Positions 33,928 through 41,744 of a stretch of DNA of 45,514 bases are shown here, one piece after another. This DNA is from Arenicellales bacterium (GTDB lineage Bacteria > Pseudomonadota > Gammaproteobacteria > Arenicellales > UBA868): positions 1 through 45,514 of the forward strand of contig JASMBC010000006.1 in assembly GCA_030754035.1 (NCBI GenBank), given 5' to 3'. Numbering within the stretch: position 1 is the first letter of the stretch; each line of letters opens with the position of its first letter. The notes below the pieces were generated by a model. The model was not told the origin of the DNA. It saw only the letters and a program-made list of their open reading frames with translations, and made no database searches. The position numbers and the translations under genes were made by a program.

Positions 33928-34892
33928 CAGTGGGACTCCGGTATCCGTGGAGTCTTCTGTGCCAGGTCGTACTCGGCCAATATGATCTTCCAGCGCTCCT
34001 CTTCAGTAAGGTTGAGCTTCCACACCGGCATCGCCGAGTCCCACGGGGTTGCCTCGGTTGGCAGCCCCGGGCCACCGTTGCTAACCCGCCAGAAGGTATA
34101 ACCCTCGACGATGGTTTCAATGGTGCCGTTATCGGTAAAGTTGATCGGCCGCAACTTGAAACCATCGGCCATCGGCCCGTCGCCGGCAACACTGTCGCCA
34201 TGACAGGGCCGACAGTTCATCGAATAAAGCGCCCGCCCTTCAAATAGGTGCTTTTCAATCAGTGCTGCACGGGCTGTGTCGCGGCTTACGTTACCCGCTG
34301 CCAGTTCCTGTAAGAACGTGTGCATCGGCGCAGTGGTTATAGCCTCAAGCATGTGGTCAGGCTCGATGTACTCCGCCCAACTATCGAGATCCGCCTGCAC
34401 CTGGGGAATGAAACTGACTTGATTGGCCTGGGCCTGTTCAATAAACCCATCGACCTCGTCATCGGTTGCCGCCGAAAACGGGTTCTTCAGAGCCTCGTTC
34501 TTTTTGGGAAAATTCGACGAAGGATGCTGAATACGCAGTGACGAGGGCTGTTGCACTTTGGGTATGGTTACGTCGTACACCTGCCAACCGACCAACGCTG
34601 GCACCAGCACCAAACCAGCAGCCCGGGTAACCTTGCCGTATTCACCACGCAGGAAACGCCGAATCGGGTAGAGAAATTCCTCCAAGTGTTCATCGGAAAA
34701 AGTGACAAGTAGAAACAGTGCGACCACCGTCAATAGCATGTAAATAAACATTAACGTGCCCGGTACTGTCAGCGGAAACGGCAGCTCTGTGATCTCCCGC
34801 GAAACAGTCGGGATACCCCATTTGACCAAGGCATATACCAACAGCAATGTGAGCACGACCGACCAGAAGCGCATAGTTCTTGGTTTTTTCAT
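33927..34892 (-). CDS. Membrane-anchored monoheme cytochrome c (module B)
   Basis: 321 residues: helices at about 10-27, 42-65 and 90-104, a linker with LRIQHPSSNFPKKNEALKNPF, about 80 extra residues not found in the module A paralogue, then a cytochrome c domain with CRPCH at 227-231 and GGPGLPTEATPWDSAMPVW. Its start overlaps the upstream gene by 4 bp and its stop overlaps the next ATG, so the module B genes are tightly coupled. Likely relay between the soluble cytochromes and the bd-like protein. Confidence 0.85.
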   Translation of the reverse strand: MKKPRTMRFWSVVLTLLLVYALVKWGIPTVSREITELPFPLTVPGTLMFIYMLLTVVALFLLVTFSDEHLEEFLYPIRRFLRGEYGKVTRAAGLVLVPALVGWQVYDVTIPKVQQPSSLRIQHPSSNFPKKNEALKNPFSAATDDEVDGFIEQAQANQVSFIPQVQADLDSWAEYIEPDHMLEAITTAPMHTFLQELAAGNVSRDTARAALIEKHLFEGRALYSMNCRPCHGDSVAGDGPMADGFKLRPINFTDNGTIETIVEGYTFWRVSNGGPGLPTEATPWDSAMPVWKLNLTEEERWKIILAEYDLAQKTPRIPESH

Positions 34893-35893
34893 TTTCCCGT
34901 CTCAGCCTCAGCGCCGTCTTCACCCTTTTGCATCATCAGATAGGCCAGCACATCCTGGAAATCCTTTACCGTAAGCATCTCAGTCAGGTCATCCGGCATG
35001 ACACTGGCACCCTCATCCTGCTCGATTTCGCGTATGTCGTCCCTGGCAATCGTCGCCACCTCACCGGTGGCTTTGGTGATTTCTACCTCAGTGGATGTTT
35101 CCTCAGTCTTCAGGCCAACGTGCTTGCGCTCGTCTGACTCAGTTACGACTACCCAGGTTTCGTAGCCCTTGGTAATTTTGCGCGCCGGCCGAAGAATGGA
35201 TTCGGAAATGAACTTAAGACCCTTATTGCCTATGCTGGACAAGTCCGGGCCTACCTCGCCACCCTCCCCCTGGATGGTATGGCAGTCAGAACAAGTATCG
35301 ACAAACATCTCCTCGCCGTTGCCGGGATCGCCACCCCCGGCAGCACTGGCCGCAGCGATTCGAGCGTAGTAGGTCTGTGCCAACTCACCGGGATTCTCGA
35401 TGCCCTCGAGATCCAGATCCCCTCCCTGGCTCTGCAAGTAGGCGATCACCGCCTTGATTTCGGTTAGATTCAACGAGATTGGCGGTGCATAGACAATCGC
35501 CATCTCGTTCTTGTAGCCCTCTACCAAGTAGGCGTCCGGCCTGGCCAAACTCTCCACAAGGTAATCAGTGCTGCTGTAATGGGTTCCGGTTTCGTCGGAT
35601 CGCTCCTTGGCCCGTTGTTCCGCCCGAGCACCGATAGCCAGCGGGAATTTTTCGCCGAACTGGCCGAGATTGGGACAGCGCACGGCACTGCCCTCACCAC
35701 CAAGGCTGTGGCAGGTGAAACACCTGCCCTTGCCCCAGAATATGGCCTCACCACCTTCCGGTGTGACCTCGACCACGCTGGCCGCCTTTCGCTCACCACC
35801 AGTCATCGCAGTGATGGCTTGCCCTACCCACAGATAGGCGGCGAGCACAACCAGCATGAAAACAAACACGCGCAAAATGGCACTGGAACGCAC
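34889..35893 (-). CDS. Membrane-anchored diheme cytochrome c (module B)
   Basis: About 334 residues from GTG at 35893, chosen because AGGAGA lies 8 bases upstream and the bd-like stop falls just before it. An ATG at 35938 would give a 41-bp overlap and a hydrophilic extension. Helix VFVFMLVVLAAYLWVGQAI, CFTCH at 58-62, CSDCH at 201-205, then GEVGPDLSSIGNKGLKFISESILRP. The second domain has an insert (YETWVVVTESDERKHVGLKTEE) resembling the putative heme-binding domains common in Planctomycetes. The module A paralogue is shorter. Confidence 0.86.
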   Translation of the reverse strand: MRSSAILRVFVFMLVVLAAYLWVGQAITAMTGGERKAASVVEVTPEGGEAIFWGKGRCFTCHSLGGEGSAVRCPNLGQFGEKFPLAIGARAEQRAKERSDETGTHYSSTDYLVESLARPDAYLVEGYKNEMAIVYAPPISLNLTEIKAVIAYLQSQGGDLDLEGIENPGELAQTYYARIAAASAAGGGDPGNGEEMFVDTCSDCHTIQGEGGEVGPDLSSIGNKGLKFISESILRPARKITKGYETWVVVTESDERKHVGLKTEETSTEVEITKATGEVATIARDDIREIEQDEGASVMPDDLTEMLTVKDFQDVLAYLMMQKGEDGAEAETGK

Positions 35894-35897
35894 CGCT

Positions 35898-38129
35898 TCA
35901 GTCTCCTGTCCGCGAGGCTGGCTGGGAGCCAGCTTCATCTGTTAGCTGGCCCGGTTCTGTCCCTGGTACGCTTGGAGGCGCTTTATTCTGTGCGGCAATA
36001 CCGCCCAGCCAGAACATAAAAGCAACCCCTACCATAAATACCAATACCGCCAGGCTCACCATCTCGGTCATGGTGTAGTTGCTTGGGGTGTAGGACCAGG
36101 GCGAGGTATCACGCATCACGCCGAAGATGTGCCAGTCGCCACGCAGTCCAGAACGGATGAAACCCATCAAACCCATATTCATTGTGATGACGAAAGTCAG
36201 CAGCAGCAAAGCATACTGACTGCGCACCGTCATCTTGCCCCACTGCAGTTTGCCCAGTTCTTTAGCGCCGCGAAATAGGTAAAGGTCAATAGCGGTTACC
36301 AAAATGATGCAGCTGATCAGCTGCAGAAACTGTGAGACCGCGATGTTGCGCAGGAAGGGCGATGCTTTTTCCATCACCACGAAACCGTAGACTCCCAGAA
36401 ACAGCACCACGCTTAAGGCGGTTACCGTCATGTACAGGCCCTGGGCCAGTTTGCCTCGATCCTTCAATGCCAGGATGACGGCGAGCACGGCCATAACACA
36501 TTCAAAGATGAGCAGATAGCCAACGGTACGAAAGTAGTGTGCTCGATCAGCCGGTAGATCGAGTTCAGCAGGGTCCAGGTTCAGCATCCCCATCGCATAC
36601 TGGCCAACAATGGCCACCGCGACCAAACCAGCCAACGAGATCACCACCTTTGGCAGCCTGCCCTGTTGGCTGATCGGCACTACGTCGCTCTTATTGCCAC
36701 GACGGTAGAGTAGAAAGCTGAAAAAGGTGGACAATATGATCAAGTTGACCACCGCGTTCTTGGCCGGCATCAGACCCATGAACTTGAGAGTCGGGTGATA
36801 CTGGCTGCCCCCCATATCGCCCACTTCCTGGCTGGTGAGTGGCAGGTTGTGCGGGGTGAGCCAGATCGCAAAAGAGATGATCAGCGCCCCGAGAATGAAC
36901 TTGATGTACTTGTAATAGCGTTCTGACCCCGGAATTCGGGTCATCCCGCTCCACAGGTAGTAATTGCTGATCAGGAACAGCGAGCCGACCAACATAGCCT
37001 GGATGATGAAAGTCCAGGAGAAATCACCGCCCATCATGTTGTTGCCCATGACCGCACTGGTGGAATAGACCTCGCGGCCTAGGTAGTAGCCGGCGAAGGG
37101 CAACGGGATTAGGCCGCAGATGGCGACGAAGTTGGCAATGTAGCCCATCCAGTCGTAGTGGGCCCGTTCAGCGGGAGTTCTGGCGCCGATGAACTTGACT
37201 GCCGCGTACGCGCCCGCGACCAGGCCGCCGAAGGCCAGATTACCCAGCATCCGGTGGATTGCAACCGGGGTGGCAAGTATGTTTTCAAACACCTGCCAGA
37301 GTGTGCCGATGAGTTCGCCTTCTTCATCGACCCCGGCCGGGCTCATCATGAAGCCGGCCCAACTGTTGGCCAGTTGCATGATGGCGGTACCTGCAATATT
37401 GAGCAGGATGCCGATGAAGATATGGGAACTTTTAAGATCTCTCAAGATCAGTAGTCCCACCCCCAACGGCAAGATATACAAAAGAGCAATGAACGAACGC
37501 GTATCACCGCGCATCTCCAGGCCAAAACCGCCAAACAGGAATACCGCGCCGGCCAGGATAATGGCTACCCCGAGCCCCTTGAACAGCCATTGCAGGTTAC
37601 GGGAAAATTCCAGGCCGCCCTGCAGCCAGTTCCAGCCGTAGTAATACAGGTACAAAAAGAATGTTTCGGCGAAGAACAGCAGGGCGTACAAAAACATGAT
37701 GTCCTTGAATAAGCCAGCCATATAGCCCATGAAGGTGGGATACAGGGTAAACAGCGCAAACGCGAGCAGCCCCCCCAGCGCGGCCGTGGTCGCATAGGCC
37801 ACGCTTAACAAACTGGTGAACTCGTAAGCCAGTTTGTCCAGCTTGGGATCGCGGTTGCGCCAGCCAACGATCTCGACGATCACCGCGAACAACGGCACGC
37901 CCAGCACGAAAGCCCCGAAAAAGAGGTGCATCTGAGCAAGAAACCAGACCAGCCGACGCGAATCGATCCCCAGGAACTGGCGGTACTCGTTAGCCTCCAG
38001 CGCCAGCACCTCAGGCGAAAACAAAGTCAGTAGCACGCCCAACACGAGCCAGTAGTTGCTGCGCGATGAACGATATTCAGTTTGCATGTTCGTCACTTGT
38101 ATAGCTGCTTCAGATTTTTCACGATCCAT
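35898..38129 (-). CDS. Cytochrome bd-like oxidase subunit I homologue (module B)
   Basis: 743 residues. The CydA-like landmarks are AQMHLFFGAF (His68), LLFFAETFFLYLYYYGW (Glu155), LANSWAGFMMSPAG and AIHRMLGNLAFGG (His292). Two insertions relative to module A add helices: about residues 172-238, and about 70 residues after LLYRRGNKSD. At the position where module A has NVMIL, this protein has NLIIL, so one candidate axial methionine is replaced, though MPAKN is kept in both. No quinol Q-loop or CydB is seen. The C-terminal GLMGFIRSGLRGDWH is shared with module A. A second ATG at 38087 is possible. No clear ribosome site. Confidence 0.85.
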   Translation of the reverse strand: MDREKSEAAIQVTNMQTEYRSSRSNYWLVLGVLLTLFSPEVLALEANEYRQFLGIDSRRLVWFLAQMHLFFGAFVLGVPLFAVIVEIVGWRNRDPKLDKLAYEFTSLLSVAYATTAALGGLLAFALFTLYPTFMGYMAGLFKDIMFLYALLFFAETFFLYLYYYGWNWLQGGLEFSRNLQWLFKGLGVAIILAGAVFLFGGFGLEMRGDTRSFIALLYILPLGVGLLILRDLKSSHIFIGILLNIAGTAIMQLANSWAGFMMSPAGVDEEGELIGTLWQVFENILATPVAIHRMLGNLAFGGLVAGAYAAVKFIGARTPAERAHYDWMGYIANFVAICGLIPLPFAGYYLGREVYSTSAVMGNNMMGGDFSWTFIIQAMLVGSLFLISNYYLWSGMTRIPGSERYYKYIKFILGALIISFAIWLTPHNLPLTSQEVGDMGGSQYHPTLKFMGLMPAKNAVVNLIILSTFFSFLLYRRGNKSDVVPISQQGRLPKVVISLAGLVAVAIVGQYAMGMLNLDPAELDLPADRAHYFRTVGYLLIFECVMAVLAVILALKDRGKLAQGLYMTVTALSVVLFLGVYGFVVMEKASPFLRNIAVSQFLQLISCIILVTAIDLYLFRGAKELGKLQWGKMTVRSQYALLLLTFVITMNMGLMGFIRSGLRGDWHIFGVMRDTSPWSYTPSNYTMTEMVSLAVLVFMVGVAFMFWLGGIAAQNKAPPSVPGTEPGQLTDEAGSQPASRTGD

Positions 38130-38214
38130 CGAAACCGATTAGCCTGTATCACGCATTGGCAGGTCGGCTGAAAGATTTAACTGCACTGATGATGGTCCGC
38201 TCTCGAATAGGTCG

Positions 38215-39006
38215 TTATTGCGGACTGGAAAAGGTGAAGTCCGCTTCCACTTGACCTTTGGCCGGTACGGTAAGCTTGGTTTTTTGAATACCAAATCGTG
38301 GGTGCCAAGCCTTTAACGTATAGTCACCTGGTGGTACGTCGTCGATAGAATACGAACCGTCATCCCCAACCACCACGGCATATGGGTGTTTGGGCGCCAT
38401 CATGAAACCGAACATGAAGTTATGCGCTTCACAGTTCAAACTGATATGAGCAGAGCGCCTGGGCTTCAATTTCTTAACGATATCGCCGGGTTCAGGCTGG
38501 CCGAAGTTGAACATGGTTCGCTTTACTATCTTGCCCTTCTCTATATTGATCATCTCCCGGGTATTAATGTTATGTAGTACCGAGTCCGGGTCGGCGTGCC
38601 GTATAACAATCTTGCCGGGCTTAACTACCTGCAGCCAGGGGCGAAAACGGCACCCTTCCTGAAGCACCATGTAGTTACCCCCTTCTGGCGGCGCCCACTT
38701 TTTTCCTTCGGCAATCTTGTCGATAAAGACGAACATCCCACGAAGCGCTCCATCTTTAACATCCACCCAGACTACCTCGCGGTAACCGGTCCCTTCGTCA
38801 TCGCAGACGTCGATATTCTTTGTAATAGAAATCTTGTCAATCGCATCAATTGGCAGTTCGCCCTCGAAAGTCACCCGGCCAGCAATGCTGCCGCCATCAA
38901 CGACATCGATTTCTGTGTACTTCTTGGCCGCGATCCCTACAGAAGGGAGCGCTACTGACAGACAAACCGCCATTGCCATCCGACCTAGAAAATTGTATGG
39001 GCGCAT
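38215..39006 (-). CDS. Exported cupredoxin-like / carboxypeptidase-regulatory-like protein
   Basis: 263 residues with a signal peptide (MAMAVCLSVALPSVGIAA). A beta-rich domain contains VLHN (His145) and NCEAHNFMFGFM (Cys192, His195, Met198 or Met201), the His-Cys-His-Met spacing of a type 1 copper site. It is followed by GSYSIDDVPPGDYTLKAWHPRFG, the CarboxypepD_reg-type repeat. Proteins of this layout are often labelled methylamine-utilisation-like. It lies between the HemY-like gene and the module B bd-like gene. It may be a copper electron carrier or a copper-delivery protein; copper binding is inferred from motifs. Confidence 0.72.
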   Translation of the reverse strand: MRPYNFLGRMAMAVCLSVALPSVGIAAKKYTEIDVVDGGSIAGRVTFEGELPIDAIDKISITKNIDVCDDEGTGYREVVWVDVKDGALRGMFVFIDKIAEGKKWAPPEGGNYMVLQEGCRFRPWLQVVKPGKIVIRHADPDSVLHNINTREMINIEKGKIVKRTMFNFGQPEPGDIVKKLKPRRSAHISLNCEAHNFMFGFMMAPKHPYAVVVGDDGSYSIDDVPPGDYTLKAWHPRFGIQKTKLTVPAKGQVEADFTFSSPQ

Positions 39007-39024
39007 GAGATATTTCTCCGTTGA

Positions 39025-40473
39025 TTACAAAGTTTGTGTAACTGCCCCGGTGCCTGTGACCGCCGTACCCGGCAATTCTTTTGCGGGAGTCGTTGGCGCC
39101 AGACGAGTGACCTCAGATCCCTGCAATTCGGTGGAGATCTTCTTGGCAACCACATCCGCTTGGACCAGTCGATCCCGTACCGAGACTCCACCGGCATAAG
39201 CTGAAGCCAAATGAATGCCTGGTAATTTCTTCAATTGGTGCCCAATTGACCTCAGTCTTTCAGAGTAAGCGCCAAAATACAGCGGCAGTGCTTGAGGGTG
39301 GCGATCGACCCGGGTCATCACCGGGTCAGCGCGCAATCCAAGCAGTGGCTCAAGATCTGATAACACCTTAGCGATCGCATTGTCATCGTCATCGCGCAAC
39401 GCATGCGGATGGCGGGCACCGCCGAGATAACAACTCAACAACACATGGCCTGCCGGGGCGCGGTCGGAGAAAACGCTCGCTGGCCAGAGACAGCCGTTGA
39501 CCAGCCGATTTTCGCACCTCGGCACCAGGAAACCAGTGCCATCCAACGGGTGCTGCACGGCATCGCGACTAACTCCCAGGTGCACCACCATTACCGGGGC
39601 ATAAGCAATCCCAGCGACAAGGTGTGCAAGATTCTGATTTGTGTTTCGCAGCAGTGCCGCTGTTTCAGGGGCCGGTGTTGCAAGCACCAGGTGCCGAGCT
39701 GTCGCCATGCTGCCATCGCTCGCCACTACCCGCCAGCAGGACCCGGCACGACTGATCGATACTGCACTTCTCCCAAGCACTGGACGCACATTAACGCCCA
39801 AAGAGTCGATAAGACTCTGCATGCCGCCTACAAAACTAGCAGCCTCGGGCGCGGCAGGTTTGCGATTTCCAAGCAGACGTCGGCATAACACGCCGGCCGT
39901 GATGCTGCCAAAACGCTCTTCCAATGCGGTCAGACGAGGCAATGTGGCTTTGGCTTCAGCTCGTTTCACATCGGATGCCAGTGAACCGGCCACGTAGGGC
40001 TCAATACCATACTGGAGCACCTCCCGCCCGAAACGCCGCACCACGAAATCGCTGACTGTCTCGGCTGGCCGAGCTTTGGACAGCCGCAACGGCTCGGTTG
40101 CTAAACGTAAACGCCCGGCAACACTAAACAAGCCGGAACCCAGCATCCCGGCCACTGTAGAGGGAACATTTTGCAAGGCACCGTCGCGTAGCAGGTAACG
40201 GGCAGCATCCGGTTGCTTACGGACCAAAAGCGGCCCTAGCCCAACCCCCTCTAATACCGGGGCAATGTCTCCCGCTGGATCCATCAACCAACTAGCGCCG
40301 GTTTCGGTCAGCCAACCCTTATCCACTCTAGACCGAATCTTGCCGCCGGCCTGTCGCTGGCTTTCCCACAATTCCACTTCTAAACCGTAGCGGAGCAAGT
40401 GCCAGGCTGCTGCAAGACCAGAGGCTCCGCCACCGATAACCAGCACATCAAGCGGATCAGGCTGCCGATTCAT
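39025..40473 (-). CDS. hemG: HemY/HemG-type porphyrinogen oxidase (FAD)
   Basis: 482 residues. The FAD Rossmann motif VLVIGGGASGLAAAWHLLRYGLEVELWES opens the protein, followed by GGKIRSRVDKGWLTETGASWL. IEPYVAGSLASDVKRAEAKATLPRLTALEERFGSI is the signature region of protoporphyrinogen or coproporphyrinogen oxidases, and SVRDRLVQADVVAKKI closes the FAD site. The start overlaps the radical SAM stop (ATGA), so the two are co-translated. A housekeeping role in heme b synthesis is possible, but its place in the bd-like array beside a NirJ/AhbD-like enzyme suggests a dedicated tetrapyrrole function. hemY would be an equally valid name. Confidence 0.82.
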   Translation of the reverse strand: MNRQPDPLDVLVIGGGASGLAAAWHLLRYGLEVELWESQRQAGGKIRSRVDKGWLTETGASWLMDPAGDIAPVLEGVGLGPLLVRKQPDAARYLLRDGALQNVPSTVAGMLGSGLFSVAGRLRLATEPLRLSKARPAETVSDFVVRRFGREVLQYGIEPYVAGSLASDVKRAEAKATLPRLTALEERFGSITAGVLCRRLLGNRKPAAPEAASFVGGMQSLIDSLGVNVRPVLGRSAVSISRAGSCWRVVASDGSMATARHLVLATPAPETAALLRNTNQNLAHLVAGIAYAPVMVVHLGVSRDAVQHPLDGTGFLVPRCENRLVNGCLWPASVFSDRAPAGHVLLSCYLGGARHPHALRDDDDNAIAKVLSDLEPLLGLRADPVMTRVDRHPQALPLYFGAYSERLRSIGHQLKKLPGIHLASAYAGGVSVRDRLVQADVVAKKISTELQGSEVTRLAPTTPAKELPGTAVTGTGAVTQTL

Positions 40474-41723
40474 CCGCTATTCCTTGGTGGACCGGCCGGG
40501 CCGAAGCGGCGCGCCGCCATGGTTTTAAGGTGCTCAACAGTCACCGCACTATGGCCTTTCTCCCTGGCAAACACTTCGGCCCGCTTGCGCAGCATTTTTT
40601 GCAATGATGCTGGCACCCGGGCGAGGCGCGATTGCGCGGCCGGGGTCCAGGAAATTGTGCTGTTGGCTCCTGCCAGCAATGGCACGATGGTGCCCCCGCC
40701 CATGGGCTGGTAGACGCAACCGGGGTCCTGATCCATCAACGCGCCACCAGCTGCAACGGCTGCCGCTCGACAACCGCCGCACAGTTCGCGAAACTCACAC
40801 ACTCCGCACTTGCCACTCAGGGTTCCCTCACGCAAAGTTTTGAACGCCGGTGCATCGTTCCAAAGATCAGCGATTTGTGTGTTACGCACGTTACCGATTG
40901 ACTCTGACAAATACGGGCAAGGTGTAACATCACCGGTACTGGTCACTCGGCAATAATGGAGGCCGGCTATACAACCATCCCCCTCGCGGCCACTGATCAG
41001 ATTGATCGCCGAGGCCGATTTCTGCCCCAGTGACACCCGTTTAAACTGCGGTGCGCACCGGGGACGCACGATGCATTGTGGATGTTGTCGCTGCAGCGTT
41101 ACCAGTTCTTCAAGAATCTCCTCATGACGTTGCAGACTTAACTGGTTATGCGTTGCTCCACGCCCAGTACAAATGACAAAGAACACATTCAAAACCCGAG
41201 CACCGCTGCTCGCTGCAAATTGCGCAACTTCGGCGAGCTCATGGGCATTTTCAGTTGTCACCGTGAAATGCAGTTGGAAATCCAGCCCCTCGCGGCGGCA
41301 ATGATCTATCCCAGCCATGGTTTTATGCCACGCTCCGGGTAGACCGCGAAAACGGTCATGGCAGCTAGGATCCAGGGAATCAAGGCTAATCCCGAGCCCA
41401 CTAACCCCAGCGGCCTTGAGACTGCGAACCCGCTTTCGGTTTAGCATCACACCGTTTGTGCCCACAACTATGGGCAAGCCAAGATCGACACCGTATCGCG
41501 CTATTTGCTCCAGATCTTGTCGCACCAAGGGCTCGCCCCCGGTCAACACCACCATGGTGGAATAACCCATCTTCGCCACTTGTGCGAGCAAATCGCAGGC
41601 CTCATAGGTACCCAACTCCTCTTTATTGGTCTCATTCAACGAATCGGCATCGAGATAACAATGCGGGCAGGCCAGGTTGCAGCGGCGGGTAAGGTTGATG
41701 GCCAGGAGCGACAGTTCGTTCAT
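40470..41723 (-). CDS. NirJ/AhbD-like radical SAM/SPASM protein with C-terminal PCP_red domain
   Basis: 417 residues. The SAM cluster is CNLACPHC (Cys15, 19, 22), with GGEPLVRQDLEQI and GTNGVML of the radical SAM barrel. The C-terminal cluster region has GLHYCRVTSTGDVTPCPYLSESIGN and CGVCEFRELCGGCRAAA, as in NirJ (heme d1) and AhbD (heme from Fe-coproporphyrin). Residues 357-408 form a PCP_red-like unit (ISWTPAAQSRLARVP, then EVFAREKGHSAVTVEHL), named after the C-terminus of protochlorophyllide reductase subunit B. A radical modification of a porphyrin side chain is the likely reaction; the substrate is unknown. Confidence 0.83.
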   Translation of the reverse strand: MNELSLLAINLTRRCNLACPHCYLDADSLNETNKEELGTYEACDLLAQVAKMGYSTMVVLTGGEPLVRQDLEQIARYGVDLGLPIVVGTNGVMLNRKRVRSLKAAGVSGLGISLDSLDPSCHDRFRGLPGAWHKTMAGIDHCRREGLDFQLHFTVTTENAHELAEVAQFAASSGARVLNVFFVICTGRGATHNQLSLQRHEEILEELVTLQRQHPQCIVRPRCAPQFKRVSLGQKSASAINLISGREGDGCIAGLHYCRVTSTGDVTPCPYLSESIGNVRNTQIADLWNDAPAFKTLREGTLSGKCGVCEFRELCGGCRAAAVAAGGALMDQDPGCVYQPMGGGTIVPLLAGANSTISWTPAAQSRLARVPASLQKMLRKRAEVFAREKGHSAVTVEHLKTMAARRFGPAGPPRNSG

Positions 41724-41744
41724 TATTATTATCCCGGGAACTAC

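Noticed and set aside
40470-41723. Calling the radical SAM gene nirJ or ahbD outright
   Set aside because: The cluster motifs fit both families, but no other heme d1 genes (nirF, nirDLGH) or ahb genes are present and the PCP_red tail is not standard in either.
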